Assembly (NCBI GenBank): GCA_036867785.1
Contig: CP145418.1
Span: 372,001-436,000 of the forward strand
DNA from: Plasmodiophora brassicae
Taxonomy: Eukaryota > Endomyxa: Phytomyxea > Phytomyxea > Plasmodiophorida
Reading direction: 5' to 3'
Length of the DNA stretch: 64,000 nt
Shown: one piece after another, positions 29,859-44,626 of the stretch
Position numbering within the stretch: the first letter of the stretch is position 1
Layout: each line of letters starts with the position of its first letter
The notes under the pieces: model-generated
Told to the model about the DNA's origin: nothing
What the model saw: the letters and a program-made list of their open reading frames with translations, nothing else
The model's database searches: none
Made by a program: the position numbers and the translations under genes

Positions 29859-32800
29859 ATGAAGGTCAAGGCGCGGTATCGGGAACGGGCGACGCCGGTA
29901 CCGGCCGATGCGGATCCCGTCCGCGTTGCCATGTCGCGCGCAGATATCCCTGTTGAAGAACTGGCACATCTCGCCAAGCAAGTGGCCGATCGGCCTCGAT
30001 GGCCGTACTTCGCGTCCGCGCCGTCGCTGCTCGATTGGGTCGATACGCTAGATCGCATTGATGATGTCATTGGAAATCCGCAAACGCAGTCTGTTCATCT
30101 GGTCCCCATTCTTGCCTTCCTACGCCAACTGATTGTTAATGTCGGCGACACTCGCGTATATAACTCTGCAGAGGTAATGTGGTTCGATTCTCTCATCACG
30201 TTGTTTGTTAATATCATGTCCAATTCAGCACCTGGTTGCCCTGCTGGAGCACACAGACCCAGGCGTAATCCTGGGGACACTGAACGTCGTTCGTGCTCTG
30301 GCTCAGTCAGGTCAAGCAGCTATCCGCCTGTCTCATCGGGCACAACCGCTTCTGAGGCCCAGGGTACACGCGCTCGCCACCCTGGTTGTCACGTCTGACG
30401 GCTATTCGATGCGGAATTTGGCCAAGTCAGCTGTGCCTGGTAAAGGCCCTGTGACAGAGCCGGATGTGTCTTCATCTACGGACGAGTTTATCGCACGGCA
30501 TCGCTCTGCAATTGCTTCAGGATCACCAGACGTTTGCCGACTCTATGTTCGCGTCGTTCTTAAGGCAGTGCAAGTGGCCATAGCGCTGCAGTCTCCAGCA
30601 CTTGCATCGACGTCATCGATTGCCCAGCAAATCCTTGGCCTGATCGAGAACTCGAACGATGATGCGGATGCGTCAACGGACGGTCTTGTCGTCGAAGCCT
30701 TGCGAACGCTTACTGAATTGTCAACTGTCCCCATGACGCGACGACGTTTGATTGAAGCCTCCGTATTTGACGAGGATGGCCTCATCATGAATGGGTTCCA
30801 TTCAGCCGTCGAGGCTGCTCGGCGTGGGTCGTCCATCGATCGTCTTAGCGCCTATCTGTCTCTTTTTCTTGAACTTGTATCCTCCGATTCTGGTGAAAGA
30901 GGAAGCGGTGCGAGTTCAACGATTCTCGGCCGCGCCATTGATGCTGACAGTCTGATCCGTTGTTTGTCGTCTCTCATGGAAGACGGATTCATGAACCTTA
31001 TTCCTGAAATATGTGCCCTACTCGCAACGCTCTTGATTGGAAGTAGCGCTTCTCGCGCAGCATTCCAAGAGCAGAATGTACTGGAGAAGGTTTTCAAGTG
31101 CCTGTCGTCCATTCTTTCAGCTCCCGAACCGGACGTGCATAATTCCATGCCAGCATTACAATCTTTGCTGCGAATCGTGACGATATCTGTCCAGCGAAGT
31201 CGGGTTGTGATTCCGCAGACAATAGTCAGTGATTCTGACTTCGTCCGAATCTCCATCTCACTGTGGAACTATGCACTATCGCCTGGCAGCGTTGACGCTC
31301 AAGCGTTATTGCTTTTCGCGACATCGTGCAATGTCGTGTCGCGATTCATTCAAAACCGCCCGCGCTCCCTTCCAGCTATGCATCGGGAGGGTTTGACTGC
31401 GGAGTATTTCAGACGGTTGCCAACCGCTCTTGAACTTTCCAGTCGCGATTATAGATCTGCCCATTTCGACACTGTTGTCAAAGTGTTCTTGGATTTGGTT
31501 AGGTCACTTGCGATCCATAGTTCTGGTTTAGCAGCTGTGCTTGCTGCCGACCCGATCCAACATGTCGTTCCGTTGCTGTCTCTCCCCATCCCGAACGGCA
31601 TCCTGGCCATAGGACGAAGTATCGAGGAATGGATGCGACATTATTCAGAGTTTGAAGAGCCTGTTTTGACGGCTGTCGTGACCTGGCTGAAAGGTTTACA
31701 TGATGACTTGAGTGACGATACTCCAATTGTCAACGGCTGCCAACTACTGAAATGCATTGTCCCTCGGCATGTTGCGAAATTCTGCGCCGTCAATGGTGCA
31801 ACTCAGCTGCTCCAGTTCGCCTCGAGTCCGTCGCAGAAGACACGTCTACGTATTCATGGTATCGGACGCGAAGGTCCTTTCCCTGACCTGTGCCCGCCTC
31901 TGTCACTCGGCGACGATGCTGGTCATCTGACACCAGCAGCGGATTCTCTTGCGGAGGTATACTCATGGCTTGCAGTTCAGCAGGCTAGACTCCCGATGGA
32001 TTCGCTTTTCGAACGCATTCAAAAGGCGACTGAAACTATTACGAAATCCTCTGGATTTTCAAATCCAAACTACCTGTGGCCTTTCGATTCTGAATCCGAT
32101 ACGTCTCCTTGCGACCGCGCTTTAGAGCAATGCGTCTCGATTGCGGCTCTGCATTTCTATTTATCCATCCTACTTCGTATCCTTCGCCGCACACCTACTT
32201 TCCAGTTACGCCAGTCGACGTTATCCTCCGTGTTTGCGTCGATTTCTCGGGTCGTCGCTCGCGTTGAGTGGGCTTTGGTCTGTATCCAGGGCAACGATAC
32301 GCTTGCCCGGTTTCGAGATATCCTGGTTCATTTTGACCGGACGTATCATTGTTTGCAATGCGCCTTTACGGAACGTGGCTCGGGCCGTTCGGCTGAGCAC
32401 GGTGTCTTTCTTCCGCTGTCGCTTCAGAATGCGGCGTACCTGCTTCAGTGGCGCCCGCCGTTCTATGCCCCTGTCAACCTCCCTGTCAACGACTTGTGGA
32501 AGTGTTTAATAGATTTCACTGCCCAGGCAGTCAGGGACGCGCGCCTGTCACTTCTGAAGCAAAGACTCTCTCCGTCTGGGTCGCGGATGGTTGTAAACTC
32601 TATCGTTGCGGAAGGCAAGACGTCGCTGAAACGCATTGTTGAGTTGTGGCGTTGGTCGATCTGCGCAGTGTGCAACCCACCATCATCTAGTGATCATCCT
32701 TGGGCTGGTGGACCCTCTGAACAGCACCGCATGAAGACTCGGAAAACGCATAGTTCTTCTGACGCTCCAACATCAGTGCCTGCATGGTCATGGCCTTTGA

Positions 32801-35800
32801 CTGGACCGATGCCTACTCTGGATTCGCTTCTGGTTGAGTTGGCTGCTTTTCTATCGGATGTTGCCCTACTCCCACCTTCCGCTTTCCAGGACACTCATCC
32901 CAATCTGGGGAAACTGTGTGCGGGGTCTTTCGACATGGTGTGGAATAACTTGTTATCCTTGCCATGTGGTGTTGTGGGATCTGCCCTTCGTGCATCTGCT
33001 GTTTTCCAAAACGCTCGGTCTGCTGCGTTATCGTCGGCTCCTTTGTCAACGTCCAGCACTGCTGCATTGAGTATGGAGCAAGATGATGACGAGGCCAATG
33101 ATGATGATGATGACGATGACGATGGCGATGGTGATGAGCAAGAAAATGACGCTGATGATGACGCAATGGCTGCGGTGGGAAACAATTCCCCTGCTGTGCC
33201 TACTGATGAACATCGAGATTTGCTACTGTCCCAGCTTCAGGAGATGGGATTCGAGCAGCGTCACGTCCTTTATGCCCTGAACACATCGGGATCCAGAGAC
33301 TTTAATCAGTTGATGGATTGGATGCTATTGCATCCTCCAGTTGACGCTGGGATTGTTAGCGCTGAGCAACCTGTATCACAAGCGGCGATATCTCAGTCTT
33401 CGGGGGCGCACCAGCCAGCAGAACCGTCAATGGCTGAACCGATGGGAAAATTCGCATCCGAAATTGAGTCTTGGTTTGGTCCTGTCTGCAATGTCGATGT
33501 TCTATCGCCGTCATATGCATGCACCGTGATTGGTACTCTTTTGAGTTGCGTTGAGGCGGAAGGAGAGAAAGACGACGTCGTACGCGAGGTGTCACAATAT
33601 TGTCTGCGAGTTAAGGATTCGGCTTTTACCGGCGCTCTGTTCGCAGCGGCAACCTCTCGACTTTCTTCTCCGCGTGTCTTAGACGTCATCCTTCGGGTCC
33701 TTACAGAATCCCCGAGTGATGGTGTTGCCATGATTTGTCGCAATTCTGATTTCACGGATGGTCTATTATTTTCTTGCAGGACTGGAACTTCCTCAAGTTT
33801 CCAGATTGTCGCCTGCCTTGCATCAGTTTGGGGAGAAGATGGACTTCGACCCGCGCTTCCACTTGAGACCCGGTTGGCCTTGACACGGGTTTGTCTCGAG
33901 CGCCTGCCCGAATCTGTTGGAGCTTTATGTGTTCTTGTCAGTCAAACCGAGGTTGCGCAAGAAGCACTTGGATGGAATGCCATTTCCTTGATCTTGAACA
34001 TGCAGGGGCCTGCTCTTCCTGAAAGCGACGCCGTTTTACTGCATCTGCTAGAAGATAACAGCCTGCTGCAGAAAACTTTGGTTCGTTCCATCCAAGCTCG
34101 CTCATCATTTGCGAATTTCTATGAGCGCTGTTCCAAACTGCTGTTTAGGGACGTATCCCGCTTGTTGAAATGGCTTCTGGAATCCGTTCAGGTCACCTCT
34201 TCAAACGGCAGTGTCATTTTGGCACCTCGAACAACTGACGACAAAGATAGCCTCGCCTTTCCGGACTCCACCTGGCCTGAGGGTCTCGGCCAAATCCTAG
34301 ATCATGTTACTACTGATCGGCGGCCAGGCCATTCTGACACTTTACGGTTGTTAGCTATTCTTCGATCTTTTCTTCGAGGGCAACGAGCTAGCTGCGACGT
34401 TATTGCTCGTTTTATCATCGAACGTGGGGTCCGCAATGGCGATGACGGCGATGTCGGGACCCGTTTCGTTGATATTGTTGTGCGCGATCTCCTGACAATT
34501 CGTAGCGCCTCGCTACGAGGACCCGACTGCAGCGCTGAAGCAGCAGCTGACCTTGCGAGGAGCCTGAGGAAGGCTGCGCAAGGGCTTCTCGTCGAACTTT
34601 CGTCGTCCTGCGAAGACGTTGCTAACGCTGTGTTTCAGTCTATTCTTCATGCCATGCGCCGTGAATCGGTACACAGTTCCAGTTGTGGTCGTGACCGTCG
34701 CGTCGCACGTTTTGCCTCTGCCCTTTCCGTGCTGCTTCGCGGTGACACCGCGCGAGCGAGTCTTATGATTCGGCAGGGTGTCATACCTGTCCTCGTGCAA
34801 GCGATGGAATCGTTGGATCTTTCTTCGCCTACCCTGTCTGAAAGCGTCGAAGGTGTCATCCGCGCGTTGGAGAACCTTGGCACTCTTGATCTGCAGCATC
34901 CACTCCCGAGAGATTTCTCTGACGAACCATCCGTGCCAGAAAGCGTTATAGCGCCCCAGACTGTGCCAATGGATGTCGATGTCGATGACAATGAGAGTGA
35001 CGTCAATGATGATCATCCAGTCGAGATGGAAGAAGAGGAGGAAGAGGATGAGGATGACAATCGCGATCAAGACAATGAGGAAGATGACGACGACGATGAG
35101 GAAGATGACGAGCATTCTCCGGACAACGAGGCCACTGCTGAGGATGTAGACGGTGGAAACGAAGAGGACCCTGCCGAACAAGACGATTCCGAGTACGACG
35201 AGGACGAGCTTGTCATCAACGACGCCGAAAACGATGAGGAAAATCGTGGCGCTCACTTGCGCGTACTCGATGCCTCTGCATCGGCGGCTCCTTTGCAAGC
35301 GCAGTCCCGAATGTTTTCCCAACACACCATTGAGCAGATTGCGGATGTCCTGCAGCAGAGTGGCGATATTGGCGGTGGTATGATCCAGGGCGTCCAGCAA
35401 GCAACCGACCGCCTGCGAAACATTCTTGACGAGTTCCAACGGAACATTGGCGCTGACTTTGCTGACTTTGGCGAGCTGGTCATTGCTGCACCTGCTGTAC
35501 CGAACCGCAACCGTCGTAACCTGTCTGTGGGCGGTGACGGCGTCGTTGTAAGAAGCTCGATTCAGCGCTCCCCATTCGACGAACTTCCATGGCTTAATCC
35601 AAGGCGTTCGAGTGGAGATACATGGCGCCGTGTTCCTCCAGCTCCTGTTGCACCGCATCCTGAGGCGCTTCGCACAGTCTTCGGACGACAGATTGGGGTT
35701 CCTTCTCGGACGACTGGTGAAACATCCAGCTGGTACTCTCGGATAGCAGCAAGCTCGGGCGATTCCATTAGATCGGCGGCTCTGTCTACGCTCCAGCAGC

Positions 35801-38800
35801 AGGCACAGGCACAGACGTCGTCTGAGCAGAACACTTCGGCCGACTCCGTCGTGCGAGTTGCTTCTGAAACGCTTCCAGTGGCGTCCGGATCTAACGTTTC
35901 TGACCCTTCGACAATCGAGGGTGCATTGGATGTCGAGCATCCTGAGGGTATCAGTGGGCATAATGGACAACCGCAACAGTCAGATTCTGGCGCTATGGAT
36001 GTCGACCTGCGTGAGGAGGAGCGCATTTCGTCTGATCAACCAGATGCAGAGCATTCGCAGCCTGAAGCAGATGTTCCGCCTGAACTGATTGAGCACTCAG
36101 CACTAGATCCGCCACAACCTGACCCAGTGGAATCCCAAGATGCACCACCGGCGGAGGCGCCCGTGGAGTCGACTGGTCTCACAGAAGACGAGCGTCAGGC
36201 GTTTCTGGCGGCTCTGCCACCTGAACTGCAAGCTGAAATCATGCTGCAAGATAGCAGGTTGCAGGCAGCTCACGCTAACCCATCTGAGATGAACCCTTCC
36301 ATATCTGCCGATATCGACAACGCATCGTTTATTGCTGCTCTACCCGACGATATTCGCGAAGAATTTCTTCTGTCACAAGATGACAACTTCCTAGCTGCAC
36401 TGCCTCCTGAATTGATGTCGGAGGCTATTCTGTTGCGTCAGCGTAATCTGTACTCTGAGCGTGACGATTTCCCGGCTCCGATACGTCGGCAACAAAATGT
36501 ATCAGCGCCCTCCCAAGGGACCTCGTCTTCGAACAATGCGGCGGAATCACAGGTGGCGACACCGCTTCTTCCCGTTCGACTGGTTGCGCCTCTTGTGAAG
36601 CTTTACACGATTCGCTCCTTCGATGCCGTTAAGTCCATCCACCGGCTTGTGCGTATCATGATTCGCTTCCAAGAGACGCGGGTTGCTCTGGTCGATTATT
36701 TGTTGAACGTGTGCTCGTCTCCGTCGTATACTCTGGCCCGTGCACTGCGAACTCTCAGGTTCATGTGCGTATCGTCACCTGAAGTTGTATCACATTTCCT
36801 TTCTGGTTTACCGGCTCCTCCGATTAACCGAGTCTTCGGGTTGCTCTCTGTTGCTCGACGTGAGCCGAGCGACTCTGTCTTAACCGGCTTAGTCGGTCTG
36901 GTCGAGGACGTTCTTTCTATTTTCAAAGGCGAAACACTGCCGGCAGACTTGTCGATCCCGGTACTTTCAGGTAACGCCATTGCCGATCTTGCCGCCATAA
37001 CCAACTTTCGTCAGTGTTCCGTCAAAGTTGCTGCCTCTTGCCAGGGGTTTGTCGGTGTTCTCTGCCTTGAGGAGTCGAACAAACGGCGTATTATTCGAGA
37101 GTTCGCGTCTGCAGTTCAGCGTGCTCGGCAGGCGGCGATGGCTCCTGGCGCCAAGTCTTGGGAAGTCTCGCATCAACATTCCCTTGTACTTCGCAATATT
37201 ACAATTTTGCAATCAGCCATTGCTGCATCGTCGTCAGCGCTGGACGAAGCCACCACATTGGTTATCGACACGTGCGTTGCCGATCTAAGCGCTCTATGGG
37301 AATGGCTCGACAATGCTCTGAAGGCGTTTGCGCCCACAAAGCCGTCTGTCAGCGAGCGAAGAATGAGCTCGAGTTCGACCAGCAATGTCGACAATGCCTC
37401 TCTTGAGCGTGCTTTGCAGTTCAAGGCCCTCATCGAAGCACGTTTCTTGCAGCAGCGGATCGCCTCCACGCCGGAGGCCTTTGTTGAGTTCATCTCTTTC
37501 TGCGATACGCACCGTCGTATTCTTAACTACATGTGTTCCCGATATCCCCGGCTCCTGTCCGGGTCGTTCCAAGCACTTTTGACGACGAAGGCGATCAAAG
37601 TGTTAGATTTCGACAACAAACGAAGGTATTTCAGGTCGCAGCTGGAGCAGCAGTTTGGGTCATTTCGATCTCGGTATCGAAGCGTGAAGTTACAGGTAGG
37701 AATAGTTTGGTTACTAGGGACATGCCCGTTTACATTTGCTTTTCAGATCCGTCGTGATCGGCTGTTCGAAGATTCATATCACCAGATCCGTGGCCAAACA
37801 CTCAATGAGCTCCGTTCCCACATGAGTGTGCAGTTTTATGGCGAAGAAGGCATGGACGCCGGTGGACTGACTCGGGAATGGTTCCACGTCATGTCGCACG
37901 AAATCTTCAACCCGAACTATCTCCTGTTCCGGACGGCGGCGAACTCGTCAGTCGTCTTCCAGCCTAACGAATTGTCCTTCTGGAATCCCGAGCACATCGA
38001 CTTCTTCAAATTCGTTGGGCGCTTTGTCGGCAAGGCGATCTACCAAGGTTGCTTGCTTGATGCCTACTTTACGCGTTCATTTTACAAACACATGCTGGGT
38101 GCGAAGCCGTCCTTCTCCGACCTGGAATCGATTGATCCCGATTTCTACAAATCGTTGAAGTGGATCCTGGAGAATCCGATCGACGGTGTCCTTGACCTAA
38201 CTTTCTCTGCCGAGACGCACGCGTTCGGCGAGAAGCGAACTGTCATGCTGAAACCGGAGGGCAGCACCATTCCCGTGACAGATGCCAACAAGGGCGAGTA
38301 CGTTCGTCTAATCACCGAGCTCCGGACGACGACCGAGATTCGCGCCCAGATCGATGCGTTCGTCGACGCGTTCCACGAGCTGATCCCGAAGGAGCTCATC
38401 AGCATCTTTAGTGACCATGAACTAGAGCTTCTGATCAGCGGCCTGCCGGCCATCGATATTGACGATCTGCGAGCCAACACCGAGTACCATGGTCTGTCCG
38501 AGTCGTCCGATGTCGTGCAGTGGTTCTGGAGCGCCCTGTCGACCTTCGACGGCGAGGAGAAGGCGCTGTTCATTCAGTTCGTAACTGGAACCAGTAAGGT
38601 ACCGATTGGCGGCTTCCGGTCTCTACAGGGGATGTCCGGCATCCAACGGTTCCAGATCCACAAAGCGTCTGGCGTCGACCGGCTGCCGTCGTCACACACG
38701 TGTTTCAATCAGCTCGATCTGCCCGATTATTCCTCGCCCGAATCGCTGGCAGAGAAGCTGCGCATCGCCATCCGAGAAGGAAGCACAGGGTTTGGTTTCG

Positions 38801-38805
38801 CTTGA
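29859..38805 (+). CDS. HUWE1: Giant HECT E3 ubiquitin ligase (HUWE1/TOM1/UPL1-2 type)
   Basis: Three exons (29859-30173, 30229-37695, 37747-38805) give about 2946 residues. The N-terminal ~900 residues are armadillo-like helices (HLVALLEHTDPGVILGTLNV) as in HUWE1/TOM1. A UBA domain lies near residues 1095-1140 (LLSQLQEMGFEQRHVLYALN). Two long Asp/Glu tracts occur at nucleotides 33079-33165 and 34970-35240. Ubiquitin-binding repeats contain FLAALPPELQAEIM and FIAALPDDIREEFL. The HECT domain fills the last ~340 residues, with EDSYHQIRG, EEGMDAGGLTREW and the catalytic cysteine at residue 2913 (SSHTCFNQLDLP), ending in GFGFA. The enzyme ubiquitinates nuclear and cytosolic substrates in quality control and genome maintenance. 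The second intron is 51 bases and keeps the frame open. Confidence 0.95.
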
Positions 38806-38961
38806 GATTCGCAGTTATAATTCGTGGTAATAAAACGGCATGTATTCATTGAGCCAGCTCGACGCCGTGCCGATATTAGGGCACCCCGACCGTATACCGT
38901 CTGCGGACTGCGTGGCGGGGTCCGTTGCGTCCCCAGCAGTAATCCGGTCGTTGTTCTCGCG

Positions 38962-41221
<2,260 letters not shown>

Positions 41222-41342
41222 TCTGTCGTCGCCCTGCCTTCTGTCATTATACGATGCCCCATGCTTAGACTGTATGAACGCGTCTGTGTGTGTGTGTTGG
41301 TGCTAGTGTGTGGCTACCACTCTGGACGCTGTGGGGTCGGGC

Positions 41343-43207
41343 CTACAGCACAATCTGGTTCTTGAGTATGTTGACGAGGGCGGTGTCTGTGAGCGCCAGC
41401 GGCAGCTTCACTTGGGAGAACGCCACGTTCGCCCGCTTCTGCTTGAACTCGCGAAGGCGGGACAGAGCTCCCGGCGAAACGAAAACGACGGCCAGGGGCG
41501 ACAGGCGACCATCGGTGATGGAGGCTCGGTAACGCGGATTCGCTGTCGACAGGGACGCGTCGATCTTCTCGGCCAGGCCCGCGGCTAGCTGCTCATCTGG
41601 AGTGGCGCCAACCGGCATCTCAATGGCAACAACAATGTGGCCGGGGAGCACGTCGACGTCCAAGTACGAGCCGAACTCGGGGATGGTGCCTGGCAACTCT
41701 GAAACGGCCTACAGTGGAACTCAGCAAAGAGCGTCCGACGCGCATGAATATGCTCGCAGCTCACATTCACGATTGCCGGAAGCAACTCGGATTCCGCCAC
41801 GATGAATTCGTCGCCGCCGACAAGGCGGAACCCGACATTGGCCCGGCCAAGGATCTTGAACACGGGAAGCGCACCATGGACCATGTCCACGACTTCGATG
41901 GAATCAAACGTACGGTACCGGTACAGGCCGCGTTCGTTGGTCAGCACCAGTTCGTACGACTGCCCGGGACACAACTCGGACAGCAGGCACGTGGGCGGCT
42001 GAGCCAGGTGCCGATCCTCATCCCTGATGAACTCGAGGAACAGGCTGCCGGGGGCGAACACGTAATTCTGAGCCAATCCAATGGGTCAGCGCGAGGTTGA
42101 CCAACCCCCAGGGCAGCCGGAGGGGTACCTGAACGCCATCTTTGGGGAACGTTGGTATCCCGATGAACTCGCCCTCGCTGCTGGCATACCCAAAGGAGAT
42201 GATGGTGACGGCATCGCCAAGGAAGTCCTGGATTGGGGCGCGGTACATCTCGAACGCGCCTGTGACACTGGTGAAGACGACGCGCAAGCTGGGCCATATG
42301 GCTGCAATGAGCCCTCGGTGATCTTCGCCATAGCTGCTGAAAATGCACTCCAGCTCGTCGGCGCGGCCTTGGTTGCGAACGAACTCGCTTTGTAGCTGCT
42401 GGCGAACGTCATCTGGCAGCGCGTCCTGGAAGAACTCGTCCCCGGGGAGTTCGCCTTCGGCGATCGCCGCAACGAACGCGTCCTTGTTCTCCAGCAGGCA
42501 TCGGAACAGGTCGATGACGAGGTTCCCGAACGTCGTGATGATGACGTTCAGGTCGCGCCGCGGCAACGCAAACAGCAGGTAGAGCTTCAAGTGGTCCGAC
42601 AGGTTCGCCAGGTTGTGCACCGGGCGCGGGACGACACTCGTCGCGAACGATGCGTCCAGGCGATTGGTCAGCGCCATCATCCCCGTCGACAGTATGCAGA
42701 CTGGCATCCCCGACGCCGCATAACGGTCGATACGGGACGACAGCATCGGCAACCATGGCCCTGGTTTCAGTTCAGCCTGTGGAACGCGTGCAAGGACGAC
42801 GCGCCACTACCTTTCCATTCGTCGTACGGCAACGACTCGTTGATCAGGGATAGGCGCACGCGTTCCGCCCGGCTTGTCCGACCTGTGATCGGGAAGCATT
42901 TGCTCCGCGCGCCCGTCGTTCCCCCAGACGTGGCCATGAAGAGGGGCACGCCCGGCACCATGATATTCGACGGATCAGCACTCTCCAGCATCCGGTTCGC
43001 GTACGGCTCGTAGTCGGCATACGTCGTCAGCGGGCACTTCTCGCGGAACGCGTCCGGCGACCACGTCGGGTCCAACCCGAAATCGCGACCCACCTGCGTC
43101 GTGCGCGCGTTCCGCCCCAGGATGCTTGCCAGTGCCGCGCTGTTCGCCTCCTCGACACCGCTCGCCAGCTTCGCCAGCGTCGGCGAGTGCCCCTCCCCCG
43201 TCGCCAT
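41343..43207 (-). CDS. GH3-family acyl-acid amido synthetase-like protein
   Basis: Four exons (43207-42811, 42760-42129, 42067-41765, 41708-41343) with introns of 50, 61 and 56 bases give 565 residues, the usual GH3 length. The N-terminal third has the GH3 order: CPLTTYADYEPY, the nucleotide-binding loop MATSGGTTGARSKCFP, then GMPVCILSTG. Later come FGYASSEGEFIG, LFLEFIRDED, ERGLYRYRTFDSIEV and the C-terminal cap GSYLDVDVLPGHIVVAIEM. Plant GH3 enzymes adenylate jasmonate, auxin or benzoates and couple them to amino acids. Distant relatives occur in some bacteria, fungi, amoebae and animals, mostly with unknown substrates. The splice joins were placed where phase and domain continuity agree. 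Confidence 0.9.
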
Positions 43208-43537
43208 GCCCAGTCACGACCCCCGCCAGACGCGAACTACTACCTGGACCCGACGCAAGCAAGATTCTAGAATGACGGCGCCGTGACCCCCTGGACAAGG
43301 AAGGAAGCGAACGACGCACCCCCCTCCACCAAAGTGCCCCCCCCGTAACGCACCTCATGAGAAGGAACATGCCGTCGTCCGGCGCGTTGTCGTGGTCGTT
43401 TTTGCGCGGCAATTATACTTTGCCAAGGTCAGCTTGCTGCGACCATGATGACACATTTTTTGGGGCGGCAGGTCATTTTGTCGACGGGACGGCGGGAGGG
43501 GGGCGCATTTGTCCGCTGTGGCCTGACGCGGCGAACC
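43208..43537. promoter_or_regulatory. Divergent promoter between GH3-like gene and EB1
   Basis: The 330 bases between the two start codons must carry both promoters. C-rich and G-rich runs are present (for example ccccctccacc near 43320 and gggaggggggcg near 43492). No specific factor site can be named. Confidence 0.45.
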
Positions 43538-44534
43538 ATGTCGGAGGCGATTGGCATCATGAACGAGGGTGGGGGTGTCGGGGCGTGGCAGCATCGCGGG
43601 GCTGTGACCCTGACGCGTCCGTGTCTGCGTAGCGTACTTTGTCGGGCGCCACGAGCTGATCGACTGGGTGAATAACCTCCTGAAGGTCAACATCACCAAG
43701 GTCGGTGGGGAGGGCGCCGGAGGTCGTGTCGCGCTTGCTGGACTGACTGGTCGGCGTGCAGGTGGAGGAGTGTTGCACGGGCGCGATTCACTGTCAGATA
43801 TTCGACGTGCTGTACCCTGGGAAGATGAACATGACGAAGGTCAACTTCGAGGCCAAGCACGAGTACGAGTTCGTCAAGAATTTCAAGCTCCTTCAGGACA
43901 TGTTCGACAAGGTCGACATCCAGCATCACGTCCCTGTCGAGAAGATCATCAAGGGCAAATATCAGGACAATCTCGAACTGCTTCAGTGGGTTTACGAAGT
44001 CTTCAACCGTACTTACAATGGCGGCGACTATGACCCGATCAAGAGACGATCGAAATCCAAGGGCGGGCTCTCAGCATTTAAAGGGTCACGTGGTGGTGCG
44101 GCCGGGATGGCCCGAGCGCTGCCGGGCAAAGAGAACAAGGTGAAATCGACAACGACGGCGACGAAAAAGCCAGCGGGCGAGGCTGTGAGGCAGACGACCG
44201 CATCGGCCGCGGCAACAACGAAACACGCCGGTCAAGATGACGCTCTCGCAAAGGCGAAGAAGGATATTGAGGAAATGCATGGCGTGTTAAAGGAACTGGA
44301 GAAGGAGCGCGACTGGTAATGCCTGTTTGCGATGGCGTGGATGGTCGGGCCCTGACCTAATTCCGAAACAGGTACTTCTCCAAGATCCTGGATGTCGAAA
44401 AGATCTGCAAAGAGGCCGAGGAGTCCCCGATGATTCAGCAGATCCTTGAAGTACTGTACGCCACAGACAATGACATCGGGGCGGATGACCACCCGATCAG
44501 TATCGACACGACAATGGGCGAGCAGACCGTCTGA
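43538..44534 (+). CDS. EB1: EB1-type microtubule plus-end-binding protein
   Basis: Four exons (43538-43568, 43633-43700, 43762-44315, 44372-44534) with introns of 64, 61 and 56 bases give 271 residues. The CH domain reads YFVGRHELIDWVNNLLKVNITK joined to VEECCTGAIHCQIFDVLYPG, then VPVEKIIKGKYQDNLELLQW. A basic Ser/Thr/Lys linker follows. The coiled coil and EB-homology domain contain KELEKERDW joined to YFSKILDVEKICKE and EVLYATD. EB1 tracks growing microtubule ends through its CH domain and recruits partners through the EBH domain. Unlike many EB1 proteins it lacks the C-terminal EEY tail recognised by CAP-Gly domains and ends in MGEQTV. Confidence 0.94.
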
Positions 44535-44626
44535 TATTCAACACCTACATCTGTTTACAATGTATCGTTCTGACACTCCGACACGTTTCACACGTTCACG
44601 GGCCTATGCAGATACGTTCGCCTTTA

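Noticed and set aside
34513-35976. 487-codon minus-strand open frame with long hydrophobic runs
   Set aside because: Antisense shadow of the Asp/Glu tracts of the HECT ligase; the valine/isoleucine/leucine runs are simply reversed GAC/GAT/GAG codons.
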